Shown here: positions 26,442-36,356 of the stretch, one piece after another | How the letters are laid out: each line of letters begins with the position of its first letter | Numbering within the stretch: position 1 is the stretch's first letter | NCBI RefSeq assembly: GCF_003014555.1 | Contig: NZ_PYGE01000015.1 | Location: 62,001-126,000 of the forward strand | Length of the DNA stretch: 64,000 bases | DNA from: Haloactinopolyspora alba | Lineage (GTDB): Bacteria; Actinomycetota; Actinomycetes; Jiangellales; Jiangellaceae | Direction: 5' to 3' | Program-made: the position numbers and the translations under genes | The notes under the pieces: model-generated | Databases searched by the model: none | Told to the model about the DNA's origin: nothing | Seen by the model: only the letters and a program-made list of their open reading frames with translations

Positions 26442-27590
26442 TCACCCGACCGTGACACTCGGCTCGCCGCTCGGCGCCTCGTCCATCGTCTCGGCGATGC
26501 GCATCGCCTCCTCGATCAGCGTCTCGACGATCTCCGCCTCCGGGACGGTCTTGATGACCTCGCCCTTGACGAAGATCTGCCCCTTGCCGTTGCCGGACGC
26601 GACACCGAGATCGGCCTCGCGCGCCTCGCCCGGGCCGTTGACGACGCAGCCCATGACGGCCACCCGCAGCGGGACCTCCATGCCCTCGAGTCCGGCGGTC
26701 ACCTTGTCCGCCAGCGTGTACACGTCGACCTGGGCGCGCCCGCACGACGGGCACGACACGATCTCGAGCTTGCGCTCACGCAGGTTGAGTGACTGCAGGA
26801 TCTGGATGCCGACCTTGACCTCCTCGACCGGAGGCGCGGACAGGGACACCCGGATGGTGTCGCCGATACCGCGCGACAGCAGCGTGCCGAAGGCGACCGA
26901 CGACTTGACGGTGCCCTGGAAGGCCGGGCCCGCCTCGGTGACGCCGAGGTGCAGCGGCCAGTCGCCCCGTTCGGCCAGCAGCTCGTACGCACGGACCATG
27001 ACGACCGGGTCGTTGTGCTTCACCGAGATCTTGAAGTCGTGGAAGTCGTGCTCCTCGAACAGCGACGCCTCCCACACCGCGGAGTCGACCAGCGCCTCGG
27101 GCGTCGGCTTGCCGTACTTCTCCAGCAGCCGTTTGTCCAGCGACCCGGCGTTCACGCCGATGCGCAGCGAGACCCCCGCGTCCTTGGCGGCCGCGGCGAT
27201 CTCGCCGACCTTGTCGTCGAACTTCTTGATGTTGCCGGGGTTGACGCGCACGGCCGCGCAGCCGGCGTCGATGGCCGCGAACACGTACTTCGGCTGGAAG
27301 TGGATGTCGGCGATGACCGGGATCTGGGACTTCTGCGCGATGGCCGGCAGCGCCTCGGCGTCGTCGGCGCTGGGAACCGCGACCCGCACGATGTCGCAGC
27401 CGGCCGCCGTCAGCTCCGCGATCTGCTGCAGCGTGGCGTTGATGTCCGTGGTCGGCGTGGTGGTCATGGACTGCACGCTCACCGGCGCGTCCCCGCCGAC
27501 GTCGACCTTGCCGACGCTGATCTTGCGGGAGGTGCGCCGCGGCGCCAGCACCGGCGGCGGCAACGAGGGCATGCCCAGGGCGACATTCAT
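26442..27590 (-). CDS. ispG: 4-hydroxy-3-methylbut-2-enyl diphosphate synthase (flavodoxin)
   Basis: 382 aa. It converts MEcPP to HMBPP in the MEP isoprenoid pathway with a [4Fe-4S] cluster. The TIM-barrel N-terminal part has [21 protein letters not shown] and the C-terminal iron-sulfur part has [11 protein letters not shown] and the family motif [13 protein letters not shown], giving the three cluster cysteines. The length is normal for the two-domain bacterial type. GGAG precedes the ATG. It follows rseP by 21 bp, so dxr-rseP-ispG is one operon. Confidence 0.97.
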   Translation of the reverse strand: MNVALGMPSLPPPVLAPRRTSRKISVGKVDVGGDAPVSVQSMTTTPTTDINATLQQIAELTAAGCDIVRVAVPSADDAEALPAIAQKSQIPVIADIHFQPKYVFAAIDAGCAAVRVNPGNIKKFDDKVGEIAAAAKDAGVSLRIGVNAGSLDKRLLEKYGKPTPEALVDSAVWEASLFEEHDFHDFKISVKHNDPVVMVRAYELLAERGDWPLHLGVTEAGPAFQGTVKSSVAFGTLLSRGIGDTIRVSLSAPPVEEVKVGIQILQSLNLRERKLEIVSCPSCGRAQVDVYTLADKVTAGLEGMEVPLRVAVMGCVVNGPGEAREADLGVASGNGKGQIFVKGEVIKTVPEAEIVETLIEEAMRIAETMDEAPSGEPSVTVG

Positions 27591-27611
27591 GGTTTCATTC
27601 TCCGTCAGGGG

Positions 27612-28928
27612 TCAACCGAACAGCCGGACCGGGTTGACGAAGTCGGCGTAGATCAGCAGGGCGCTCATCCCCACCAGCACGACAGCGACTCCGTAGGCGA
27701 TGGGCAGCGCCTTCGCGACGTCCACCGGGTACGGCTCCGGGCGGCGGAACACCTTCGCGTACGCCCGTTTCAGCGCCTCCCAGAGCGCTCCGGCGGCATG
27801 GCCGCCGTCCAGCGGCAGCAGCGGCACCAGGTTCAGCAGCGCGATGGCCATGTTGAACGAGGCGAGCAGCATGAGGAACGTGGCGATGCGCTGTCCGCCG
27901 TCCAGCGCGTCCGCCGAGGCGATCTCGCCGCCGATGCGGCCCGCGCCGACGATGCTGACCGGCGTGTCCCTGCCGCGCTCGCCGCCGCCGAACGCGGCGT
28001 CCCAGACGTCGACCATCCGCTGCGGGATGTGTGACATCGCCTCCGCGGTGCGGGTGACGAAGTCGCCGGTCCATGCCAGTGTTCCGGCGACGTCCTCGCG
28101 CTGGAAGTGCTGGAACGTGGGGGCGATGCCGAGGAAGCTCGTCTGCTGGACGTCACCCGCCTCGTCGCTGGGGTCCGGCCGTTCGGCCACGAGCAGGTCG
28201 GGCCGCAGGGTGAGCTGTTCGCCGTCGCGCTCGACGACCACCTCGACCGGCCCGGCGCCGGCGTCGGCGATGGCTTCGGAGACCTCGGGCCACGTCGACA
28301 CCCGCTGCGAACCGACCGACAGCACCTCGTCGCCCGGCCGGAAGTTCGCCTCGTTGGCCGGCGCGCGGGGGTCGCTGGGAGCACAGTCGGTCCGGTTCTC
28401 CGACGCCGGGATCACGCACTCGTTGACCGAGCTGATGACCGGCGAGTACACCGGCTTTTCCGGGTTGCCGAACGTCATGAGCACGCTGCCGGCCAGCAGG
28501 ACGGCCAGCACCACGTTCATGGCCGGACCGCCGAGCATGACGATGAGCTTCTTCCACCAGGCCTTGCGGTAGAAGACGCGGTCCTCGTCGCCGGGGCCGA
28601 TCTCTTCGCGCGAGGAGTTGCGCGCGTCGCGGGCCATGGTCTGGAACAGCCCCGTGCTGGACTGGCGCAGCTCGCTGGAACGCCCACCCAGTTCCGGCGG
28701 GAACATGCCGATCATGCGGACGTAGCCGCCCAGCGGGACGGCCTTGACGCCGTACTCGGTCTCACCGCGCCGGCGCGACCAGATGGTCTTGCCGAAGCCG
28801 ACCATGTACTGCGAGACCTTGACGCCGAACAGCTTGGCCGGCACGAGGTGCCCGACCTCGTGCAGCGCGATGGAGAGCATCAGCCCGACGAAGAACAGCA
28901 CGATGCCGACGACGGCGAGCAGATCCAT
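27612..28928 (-). CDS. rseP: Site-2 intramembrane zinc metalloprotease (RseP/Rip type)
   Basis: 438 aa. It cleaves membrane anchors such as anti-sigma factors inside the bilayer. HEVGH at residues 23-27 is the HExxH zinc site in TM1. [28 protein letters not shown] follows. A PDZ domain lies near residues 185-275 ([16 protein letters not shown]), and the third zinc ligand motif [12 protein letters not shown] is in the later membrane helix. It begins with the ATG directly after the dxr TGA and is followed by ispG. The order is standard in actinobacteria, where the homologue is called Rip1. Confidence 0.95.
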   Translation of the reverse strand: [438 protein letters not shown]

Positions 28929-30140
28929 TCAGCGTCCTTCTTCCGATCCCACGATCTCGAGGGCGCGCGCCCGCGCCCAGGCCTCGGTGGCGACCACGTC
29001 CTCGATGCTCACCGCGTCACCGCCACCGTACTCGCCCAGGATACGGCCGACCGTGTCGACGATGCCGGTGAAGGCGAGCCGGCCGGCGAGGAAGGCGTGC
29101 ACGCCCTCCTCGTTGGCCGCGTTGTAGACCGCCGGGGCGAGACCGCCGCGGACGCCGGCCTCCCGCGCCAGCGACACGGCGGGGAACGCCGCGTCGTCGA
29201 GCGGGCGGAACTCCCACGTCGAGGCCGTCGTCCAGTCGCAGGCCGGCGCGGCGCCGGGGACCCGCTCGGGCCAGGCCAGCGCCAGCGCGATGGGGATCCG
29301 CATGTCCGGAGGGCTCGCCTGCGCCAGCGTGGACCCGTCGACGAACTCGACCATCGAGTGCACGATCGACTGCGGGTGCACCACCACGTCGATGGCCTCG
29401 AACGGCAGGTCGAACAGCAGGTGCGTCTCGATGACCTCGAGCCCCTTGTTGACCAGCGTCGCGCAGTTGACGGTGATGACCGGGCCCATGGACCACGTGG
29501 GGTGCGCGAGCGCCTCGTCCGGCGTCACCGCGGCGAGCTCGTCACGGTGACGGTCGCGGAACGGTCCGCCGCTGGCGGTGAGGACGAGCCGGCGCACCTC
29601 GTCGGCCGTTCCGCCGCGAAGTCCCTGGGCCAGCGCGCTGTGCTCGCTGTCGACCGGGACGATCTGGCCCGGGGCCGCCGCTGCCTTGACGAGCTGGCCT
29701 CCGGCGATCAGCGACTCCTTGTTCGCCAGGGCGAGCCGCCGGCCCGCCTTCAGCGCCGCGAGTGTCGGCGCCAGACCGATGGACCCGGTGATGCCGTTGA
29801 GCACGACGTCGCATTCGCGACCGGCGAGCTCGGCGGCGGCGTCCGGGCCGGCGATGATCTCGGGCAATCGGAACTGCCCGGTGTTGTACCCGTGCTTCTG
29901 CGCCTCGGCGTAGAACGCCAGTTGCAGGTCCTCGACGGCGCCGGCGCGGGTCACCGCGACCGTCTGCACGCCCAGCTCGAGGGCCTGCGCCGCGAGCGCC
30001 GCCGGGTCGTTGCCACCCGCGGCCACCCCCACCACCCGGAACCGCTCCGGGTTGCGGCGGACGACGTCGACCGCCTGGGTGCCGATGGAACCCGTCGAAC
30101 CGAGGATCACGACGTCTCTGGGGGTGTCCATGCCGACCAT
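28929..30140 (-). CDS. dxr: 1-deoxy-D-xylulose-5-phosphate reductoisomerase
   Basis: 403 aa. It makes MEP from DXP with NADPH, the committed step of the MEP pathway. NADPH-binding [18 protein letters not shown] at the N-terminus, [13 protein letters not shown], and the catalytic/metal region [20 protein letters not shown] with [18 protein letters not shown]. The C-terminal helical domain ends normally. The ATG at 30140 has GGGGG just upstream; an ATG at 30131 removes three residues and is also possible. It is the first gene of dxr-rseP-ispG and faces the divergent peptide-transport operon. Confidence 0.96.
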   Translation of the reverse strand: MVGMDTPRDVVILGSTGSIGTQAVDVVRRNPERFRVVGVAAGGNDPAALAAQALELGVQTVAVTRAGAVEDLQLAFYAEAQKHGYNTGQFRLPEIIAGPDAAAELAGRECDVVLNGITGSIGLAPTLAALKAGRRLALANKESLIAGGQLVKAAAAPGQIVPVDSEHSALAQGLRGGTADEVRRLVLTASGGPFRDRHRDELAAVTPDEALAHPTWSMGPVITVNCATLVNKGLEVIETHLLFDLPFEAIDVVVHPQSIVHSMVEFVDGSTLAQASPPDMRIPIALALAWPERVPGAAPACDWTTASTWEFRPLDDAAFPAVSLAREAGVRGGLAPAVYNAANEEGVHAFLAGRLAFTGIVDTVGRILGEYGGGDAVSIEDVVATEAWARARALEIVGSEEGR

Positions 30141-30511
30141 TGTCCCCCAGCATCGCCGCGAGGTGGCCGGCCCGAGCGGCCCCACCGATCGCGCCCGTAA
30201 TGCCCGAAAAATGGACTAGAAATCCAAGATCAACATTGGTAGGACGTTCGTGAAATGATCGCAGCGAACGAAGAAACGTCCGTCGCGCCCGAAGGTTGCG
30301 CAAAGATCTTCAGCAAGGTCTCGATCCCATATAGACCACAGGGCGTTCGTTCCCTACACAGGTCCAGACCATTGACGCCGGGTGACACCGATGGTAGACC
30401 AACCGGCCAACAGGTCTATGGACCCGCGCCACGGGCACCAGCGCCCCGACGTCGGCAAGCCATGCCCTACATTCAATTCCTCGACTTCGATTGCGAGGTA
30501 CCCGCATCATC
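30141..30511. promoter_or_regulatory. Divergent intergenic region dxr / peptide ABC operon, with promoter and AGACC motifs
   Basis: About 370 bp, lower in GC than the genes on either side. A candidate rightward promoter is TTGACG (30372-30377), 17-bp spacer, TAGACC (30395-30400). Five AGACC or reverse-complement GGTCT words occur at 30317-30321, 30333-30337, 30366-30370, 30396-30400 and 30413-30417; the last two form TAGACC/GGTCTA arms around 12 bp. No good leftward promoter for dxr was recognised. No coding sequence is supported here. Confidence 0.45.
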
Positions 30512-32368
30512 ATGGCGACAACTGTGATCCGTACCCGTCCGGGCAAGCTCGCCGTCGGCGGTGCCGCACTCGCGATGGCACTCACCGGGGTGGCCGCAGG
30601 CGCTCCGGCCGCACAGGCAGACAACGAGGAGAAGACGACACTGACCGTCGCGGTGTCGCAGGAGGTGGACAGCCTCAGCCCGTTCCAGGCCGTGCGCGTC
30701 ATCACCACCAGCATGCACCGCTGGATGTACGACTTCCTGACCAACTACGACCCGCAGACCGGCGAGACCATTCCGGCGCTCGCCGAGTCGTGGGAGTCCT
30801 CCGACGACGGCCTGACCTGGACCTACCACATCCGTGAGGAAGCCACCTGGAGCGATGGCGAGCCGGTCACCGCCGAGGACGTCGCGTGGACGTTCAACAC
30901 GATGATGACCGACCCCGACGCCGCCGAGGCCAACGGCAACTTCGTCGAGAACTTCGAGACGGTCACCGCGACCGACGAGTACACCGTCGAGATCCAGTTG
31001 TCGCAGCCGCAGGTCACGATGCTCGCGCTGGACGTGCCGATCCTGCCGGAGCACATCTGGTCCGAGGTCGACGACTACGGCGAGTTCAACAACGACCAGG
31101 ACTTCCCGATCGTCAGCAACGGTCCGTGGATCCTCACCGACTACCAGCCGAACCAGACGATCACGTTCGAGGCCAACGAGGACTACTGGCGCGGGGCGCC
31201 CAAGTTCGACGAGCTGGTGCTGCGGACCATCAACGACGCCGACGCCCAGGTCGAGGCGTTGCGCGCCGGCGAGGTCGATTTCGTCAGCGGACTGACCCCC
31301 GCCCAGTTCACCGCGCTCGAGGGCGCGGAGAACATCACCGTCAACCAGGCCGACGGCAAGCGGTTCCAGGGCATGACCCTCAACCCGGGCGCACAGCTGC
31401 AGGACGGCACCCCGTTCGGTGACGGCCACCCTGCCCTGCAGGACCCGGTCGTGCGTGAGGCGCTGGTGCACACCATCAACCGCGAACAGATCTACGAGGT
31501 CGCCTACGGCGGCTTCGGCGAGCCCAACGGCGGCTACATACCCTCGCGCTACGACACCTTCCACTGGGAACCCTCCGGCGACGTCGTCAACGCGTTCGAC
31601 ATCGACCAGGCGAACCAGCTGCTCGAGGACGCCGGGTACACGATGGGCGACGACGGCATCCGGGTCTCGCCGGAGGGCCGGCCGCTGTCGTTCCGGTTCA
31701 ACGTGCACGCCGACCGGCCGCAGTTCGTCCAGGCTGCGCAGATGATGGCCGAATGGGCGGGGCAGGCCGGGATCGAGCTGAAGGTCGAGCCGGTCTCCGA
31801 GGTCGGGTCACTGCTCGACGCCGGCACGTACGACATCCTCACCACCGGGTGGAGCGTCAACCCGGACCCGAACTACGTGCTGTCCATCAACCTGTGCTCC
31901 GGCCTGCCGACCGAGATCGGCGGCGCGTACCTGTCCGACGCGTACTTCTGCAACGAAGAGTACGACCAGCTGTACCAGCAGCAGCTCGCCGAGCTCGACC
32001 GCGACGCCCGCGCCGACCTCGTCCACCAGATGCAGCGGATCCTGTACGAGGAGAACGTCTTCGTCGTCTGGGGTTACGCCGACACGCTCGAGGCCTACCG
32101 CAGCGACGTCATCGCCGAGATGACGCCGCAGCCGGACCCTGGCGGCAACTACTACGGCCAGGACGGCTACTGGAGCTGGTGGTCCGCCGTTCCCGCCGGC
32201 GAAGCGGGCGGAGGCGACGGCGGCGACGCGTCCGCAGCCTCCGGCGGTGACGACGGCGGCAGCAACACCGGCGTCGTCGTCGGCGTGATCGTCGTGGCCG
32301 TGATCGTCCTGGCCGGGGTGTTCCTGCTGGTGCGTCGCCGCGCGGCCACGGCCGACGAGCGAGAGTAA
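30512..32368 (+). CDS. Family 5 peptide-binding protein with C-terminal transmembrane anchor
   Basis: 618 aa. An N-terminal Sec signal (KLAVGGAALAMALTGVAAGAPAAQA, cleavage before DNEE) is followed by a full SBP_bac_5 domain (LTVAVSQEVDSLSPF at its start; SWESSDDGLTWTYHIREEATWSDGEPVTAEDV). There is no lipobox cysteine. After a Gly/Asp/Ser-rich linker, residues about 586-606 (TGVVVGVIVVAVIVLAGVFL) form a membrane helix followed by RRR, a stop-transfer signal. So the receptor is probably held by its C-terminus rather than by lipid. It is the first gene of a five-gene Opp/Dpp-type import operon. Its start lacks a strong ribosome site; GAGG lies 14 bp upstream. Confidence 0.93.
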   Translation: MATTVIRTRPGKLAVGGAALAMALTGVAAGAPAAQADNEEKTTLTVAVSQEVDSLSPFQAVRVITTSMHRWMYDFLTNYDPQTGETIPALAESWESSDDGLTWTYHIREEATWSDGEPVTAEDVAWTFNTMMTDPDAAEANGNFVENFETVTATDEYTVEIQLSQPQVTMLALDVPILPEHIWSEVDDYGEFNNDQDFPIVSNGPWILTDYQPNQTITFEANEDYWRGAPKFDELVLRTINDADAQVEALRAGEVDFVSGLTPAQFTALEGAENITVNQADGKRFQGMTLNPGAQLQDGTPFGDGHPALQDPVVREALVHTINREQIYEVAYGGFGEPNGGYIPSRYDTFHWEPSGDVVNAFDIDQANQLLEDAGYTMGDDGIRVSPEGRPLSFRFNVHADRPQFVQAAQMMAEWAGQAGIELKVEPVSEVGSLLDAGTYDILTTGWSVNPDPNYVLSINLCSGLPTEIGGAYLSDAYFCNEEYDQLYQQQLAELDRDARADLVHQMQRILYEENVFVVWGYADTLEAYRSDVIAEMTPQPDPGGNYYGQDGYWSWWSAVPAGEAGGGDGGDASAASGGDDGGSNTGVVVGVIVVAVIVLAGVFLLVRRRAATADERE

Positions 32369-32376
32369 GGAGCCGG

Positions 32377-33411
32377 ATGGCCGGCCCAGCCGACACGGAC
32401 CTGGTCCCGCACTCCCCCGAGGAGGGGGTGCGGGACCGGTCCGGTCTGTACAGCACCGCACGCTACGTCGGCGCCCGTCTCGGCGGGTCGCTGGTGTCGT
32501 TGTTCGCGGTGATCGTCACGAGTTTCTTCCTGTTCCGCATCATCCCCGGCGACCCGGTAGACGCGATGACGCACGGCCGGCCGGTCAGCATCGAGCAGAA
32601 GCAGCAGCTGCGACGGGAGTTCGGGCTCGACGACCCGCTGTACCAGCAGTTCCTGGACTACCTCTGGGGCGTCGTCCGGCTCGACTTCGGGCAGTCGTTC
32701 CAGTTCAGCCGGCCGGTCACGGAGCTGATCGGCGAGCGGCTGTGGCCCACGCTGCTGCTGGTCGGCACGGCCGTGGCGATCTCCGCGCTGATCGGGCTGA
32801 CCCTCGGTGTCAACGGCGCCTGGCGGCACGGCAGCACCAGCGACCGCGTCAACACCGGGCTCGCGCTGACGCTGTGGTCGGTGCCGAGCTTCTGGCTCGG
32901 GCTGATCCTCATCGTCGTGTTCTCCTCCACCCTCGGCTGGTTCCCCACCAGCGGCATGCGCACCGAAGGCGTGTCCGGCTGGGAGGCCGTCCCGGACGTC
33001 GCCCATCACATGGTGCTCCCGGTGGTGACGCTGGTCGCGGTGCTGTACGCGCAGTATCTGATGATCATGCGCTCGTCGCTGCTGGACGAGATGGGCTCGG
33101 ACTACATCGTGACCGCCCGCGCGAAAGGGCTGCGCGACGCACTGGTGCGCCGCCGGCACGCGGTCCCGAACGCGTTGCTGCCCACGGTCACGCTGATCTT
33201 CGTCAACCTCGGGTTCGTGGTCTTCGGCTCGGTGCTGGTCGAGACGATCTTCTCGTGGCCCGGGCTGGGCCAGCTGTTCTACTCCGGCCTGAACGTCCCC
33301 GACCTGCCGCTGGTGCAGGGACTGTTCGTCTTCTTCTCGGCGGCGGTGATCCTGATGAACCTGCTCGCGGACCTGTTGTACCCGGTCATCGATCCGAGGG
33401 TGCGGCCATGA
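32377..33411 (+). CDS. Oligo/dipeptide ABC transporter permease (DppB/OppB type)
   Basis: 344 aa. Six membrane helices with the long extracytoplasmic segment after TM1 typical of OppB/DppB. YVGARLGGSLVSLFAVIVTSFFLFRIIPGDPVD at the start of the domain and the EAA loop TARAKGLRDALVRRRHAVPNAL, which contacts the ATPase, are visible; AWPGLGQ-like SWPGLGQLFYSGL follows. A 30-residue hydrophilic N-terminal extension precedes TM1. AAGGAG lies 5 bp before the ATG, 8 bp after the receptor stop. Its stop overlaps the next permease (ATGA). Confidence 0.95.
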   Translation: MAGPADTDLVPHSPEEGVRDRSGLYSTARYVGARLGGSLVSLFAVIVTSFFLFRIIPGDPVDAMTHGRPVSIEQKQQLRREFGLDDPLYQQFLDYLWGVVRLDFGQSFQFSRPVTELIGERLWPTLLLVGTAVAISALIGLTLGVNGAWRHGSTSDRVNTGLALTLWSVPSFWLGLILIVVFSSTLGWFPTSGMRTEGVSGWEAVPDVAHHMVLPVVTLVAVLYAQYLMIMRSSLLDEMGSDYIVTARAKGLRDALVRRRHAVPNALLPTVTLIFVNLGFVVFGSVLVETIFSWPGLGQLFYSGLNVPDLPLVQGLFVFFSAAVILMNLLADLLYPVIDPRVRP

Positions 33412-34328
33412 CGGCGCCGGAGACCATCAGCACGAGCAGCCCGCGGCGGCTGACCTGGGCGCGACGGCGGCGCTCGGCGGCGCAGTTCTGGCAGCAGTAC
33501 CGCCGCAACCGTGGCGGCATGTTCGGGCTCGTGGTCCTGCTGCTGTTCGTCGCCACCGCGCTGCTGGCGCCGTGGATCGTCGGCCAGGACGCACTGAGCG
33601 TCACCCGCCCGCCGGGCGCACCACTGCAGGGGCCCAGTCAGGCGTTCCTGCTCGGCACCGACCGTTCCGGGCGATCCGTGCTCGACCTCATCATCTGGGG
33701 CTCGCGGGTGTCGCTGACGGTCGGGTTCTGGGCGACGTTCATCTCGATCACGTTCGGCGCGCTGCTCGGGATCGCCGCAGGCCACTTCCACGGCTGGATC
33801 TCCACCGTGATCATGCGGGTGACCGACTGGTTCCTCGTGATGCCGTCGCTGGTCCTGGGCGTCGCGCTCGCGGCCGTCCTGGGCCGCAGCCTGACGACCA
33901 TCATCATCGCCATCGGCGTGACCGCCTGGCCGACCACCGCGCGGCTCGTGCGTGCCCAGACCCTGGCCGTCGAAGCACGTCCGTACATCGAACGCGCGCA
34001 TGCGCTCGGCGGCGGGCACTGGCACGTGATGAGCCGGCACGTGCTGCCGAACGTCATGCCGATCGTGCTCGCCCAGACCACGCTCATGGTGGGAACCGCC
34101 ATCCTCACCGAGTCCACCTTCGCCTTCCTCGGCCTCGGCGACCCGACGACTGCCTCGTGGGGCGGCACCATCCAGGCCGCCCGGGATGTCGGCGCCGTCA
34201 GCGCCCGCATGTGGTGGTACATCCTGCCGCCGGGCATCGCGATCGTGCTGGTCGTGCTCGCGTTCACACTGTGCGGGCGCGCCATCGAAGGCGTGCTCAA
34301 CCCGAAACTGAGGGAGCGCCGCTCGTGA
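33408..34328 (+). CDS. Oligo/dipeptide ABC transporter permease (DppC/OppC type)
   Basis: 306 aa. Starts with a basic tail (RRSAAQFWQQYRRNRGGMFG, the OppC_N region) and then six membrane helices. Characteristic LLGTDRSGRSVLDLIIWGSRVSLTVGF region and the EAA loop ERAHALGGGHWHVMSRHVLPNVMPIV, then ESTFAFLGLGDPTTASWGGTI. It pairs with the preceding DppB-type permease to form the channel. The ATG shares ATGA with that gene and its stop shares GTGA with the first ATPase gene, so the operon is tightly coupled. Confidence 0.95.
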   Translation: MTAPETISTSSPRRLTWARRRRSAAQFWQQYRRNRGGMFGLVVLLLFVATALLAPWIVGQDALSVTRPPGAPLQGPSQAFLLGTDRSGRSVLDLIIWGSRVSLTVGFWATFISITFGALLGIAAGHFHGWISTVIMRVTDWFLVMPSLVLGVALAAVLGRSLTTIIIAIGVTAWPTTARLVRAQTLAVEARPYIERAHALGGGHWHVMSRHVLPNVMPIVLAQTTLMVGTAILTESTFAFLGLGDPTTASWGGTIQAARDVGAVSARMWWYILPPGIAIVLVVLAFTLCGRAIEGVLNPKLRERRS

Positions 34329-35335
34329 CAGACTCCACCGTGCTCGAGGTCGACGACCTCTCGGTCACCTACCGCAGCGGCTCCGGCGAGGTGCCGGCCG
34401 TGCGCGGCGTCAGTTTCGGCATCGCCGCCGGCGAGAAGCTGGGGCTTGCGGGCGAGTCCGGGTGCGGCAAGTCGACCATGGCGCTGGCGATGCTCCGGCT
34501 GCTGCCCAAGTCGGCACGGATGACCGGGCGGATCCTGTTCGACGGCGACGACGTGCTCGACATGACGTGGGGCCGGCTGCGCGCGGTCCGCTGGGCCGGC
34601 GCCTCCATCGTGTTCCAGGGCGCCATGCACTCGCTCAACGCCGTGCAGCGCATCGGCACCCAGATCGCCGAGCCGATGTACCTGCACGAGAAGGTCACCG
34701 AGAGCGAGGCGCAGCGCCGGGTCGGCGAGCTGCTCGAGCAGGTCGGGCTGCCGACCCGCCGGGCGGACGCGTTCCCGCACGAGCTCTCCGGCGGGCAGCG
34801 CCAGCGCGTCATGATCGCGATGGCGCTGGCGTGCAACCCGTCGCTGATCATCGCCGACGAGCCGACCACCGCCCTGGACGTGATGATCCAGGCGCAGATC
34901 CTCACCCTGATCGAGTCGCTGGTCTCCGAGCACGGCATCGCACTGCTGATGATCAGTCACGACCTGTCCGTGCTCGCCGACACGTGCGACCGGCTCGCCA
35001 TCATGTACGCCGGGCGCATCGTCGAGGAAGGACCGTCGCAGCGGGTGTTCACCTCCCCGAACCACCCGTACAGCGCCGCGCTGTCCACGGCGTTCCCGAC
35101 CATCGGCGACCCCGCGTCGCGGCGCAACCCGGGCGGGCTGGCCGGTGATCCGCCGGACCCGGCCGATCTGCCCACCGGCTGCGCGTTCCATCCGCGCTGC
35201 CCCTCGCGGCTGGAGCACTGCTCCTCGGTCGTGCCCGAGCTGTGGCCGGCCGGCGACGACACCAGGGCCGCATGCGTGCTGACGTTGAGCGATCAGGGCC
35301 GCTCGCTCGCCTCGACCACGAAGGAGACCGTGTGA
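34325..35335 (+). CDS. Oligo/dipeptide ABC transporter ATP-binding protein (DppD/OppD type)
   Basis: 336 aa from the GTG at 34325. Walker [10 protein letters not shown] near residue 44, signature LSGGQRQRV, Walker B LIIADEPTTALD and switch histidine SHDLSVL. The C-terminal Opp/Dpp extension carries four cysteines (GCAFHPRCPSRLEHC plus a later AACV), the set that forms an iron-sulfur site in some actinobacterial OppD proteins. It powers peptide uptake with the second ATPase. GTGA overlap on both sides indicates translational coupling. Confidence 0.95.
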   Translation: MTDSTVLEVDDLSVTYRSGSGEVPAVRGVSFGIAAGEKLGLAGESGCGKSTMALAMLRLLPKSARMTGRILFDGDDVLDMTWGRLRAVRWAGASIVFQGAMHSLNAVQRIGTQIAEPMYLHEKVTESEAQRRVGELLEQVGLPTRRADAFPHELSGGQRQRVMIAMALACNPSLIIADEPTTALDVMIQAQILTLIESLVSEHGIALLMISHDLSVLADTCDRLAIMYAGRIVEEGPSQRVFTSPNHPYSAALSTAFPTIGDPASRRNPGGLAGDPPDPADLPTGCAFHPRCPSRLEHCSSVVPELWPAGDDTRAACVLTLSDQGRSLASTTKETV

Positions 35336-36312
35336 GCACCCCGATCCTGTCCGCGGACGGCGTGCGGGTGGAGTTCGAGGCACGCCGCGGCCCGGAACGC
35401 GCACGTGCCGTCGACGGCGTGAACCTGGACATCCATGCCGGTGAGATCGTCGCGCTCGTCGGCGAGTCCGGCTGCGGCAAGACCACATTGGCGCGGACCC
35501 TGCTCGGGCTGGAGCGTCCCACGGCCGGAACCGTCCGCCACCACGGCGAGCCGCTGAGCTACACCAGCAAGGCCCTGAAGGCCTACCGGCGTGCGGTGCA
35601 GCTGGTGTTGCAGGACCCGAGCGGCTCGCTCAATCCACGGCACACCGTGTACGACGCCGTCGCCGAAGGGCTGCGTATCCACGGTGACGTCGGGAACGAG
35701 AGCGAGCGGGTGGCCTCCGCGCTGTCCCGTGCCGGGCTCCGGCCGCCGGAGCGGTTCTTCCTGCGCTACCCGCACGAGCTCTCCGGCGGGCAGCGCCAGC
35801 GCGTCGTCATCGCCGGCGCCCTGGTCCTCGAGCCGCATCTCATCGTCGCCGACGAGCCCGTCGCCTCGCTCGACGCGTCGGTGCGCGGCGAGATCCTGGC
35901 GCTGATGCTGAAGCTGCGCGACGAGCTCGGGCTGGCGGCCATGGTGGTCACCCATGACCTCGGGCTGGCGTGGAACATCGCCGACCGGGTCGCGGTGATG
36001 TATCTCGGCCGGGTGGTCGAGACCGGGCCGGTCGAGAAGATCCTCACGGCGCCCGAGCACCCGTACACGCAGGCGCTGCTCTCCGTCCTACCGGAGTCCG
36101 GCGCGGACGAGCCGGTGGTCCTGCAGGGCGAGCCGCCCGACCCGACCCGGATCCCCGGTGGGTGCCGGTTCCACGTCCGTTGCCAGGTCCTGGCCGGCGG
36201 CGACGCGACCGGCGCCGGCGTGGCCGATCGATGCCGGAACGACGACCCGGCGGAGCTGGCCGGAGGCACCACCACCCAGGTCGCCTGCCACTACGCCCAC
36301 GCCGCCAAGTAA
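35332..36312 (+). CDS. Oligo/dipeptide ABC transporter ATP-binding protein (DppF/OppF type)
   Basis: 326 aa from the GTG at 35332. Walker A GESGCGKTTLARTLLGL near residue 43, Q-loop VLQDPSGSLNPRHTV, signature LSGGQRQRV, Walker B LIVADEPVASLDASVRGEIL, switch THDLGLAWNIADRV. The C-terminal extension starts GCRFHVRC but has a long insertion before the next cysteine (GVADRC) and ends with QVACHY, so the cysteine spacing differs from its partner. It is the last gene of the operon and is followed by overlapping hairpins. Confidence 0.95.
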   Translation: MSTPILSADGVRVEFEARRGPERARAVDGVNLDIHAGEIVALVGESGCGKTTLARTLLGLERPTAGTVRHHGEPLSYTSKALKAYRRAVQLVLQDPSGSLNPRHTVYDAVAEGLRIHGDVGNESERVASALSRAGLRPPERFFLRYPHELSGGQRQRVVIAGALVLEPHLIVADEPVASLDASVRGEILALMLKLRDELGLAAMVVTHDLGLAWNIADRVAVMYLGRVVETGPVEKILTAPEHPYTQALLSVLPESGADEPVVLQGEPPDPTRIPGGCRFHVRCQVLAGGDATGAGVADRCRNDDPAELAGGTTTQVACHYAHAAK

Positions 36313-36356
36313 CCCCTCGCCCCGCGCGCGGGCCGCGAATGATCCACGTTGTTGAA

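Noticed and set aside
30317-30511. Riboswitch upstream of the peptide transporter
   Set aside because: No recognisable aptamer core or terminator/antiterminator pair was found; only short repeated words are visible.
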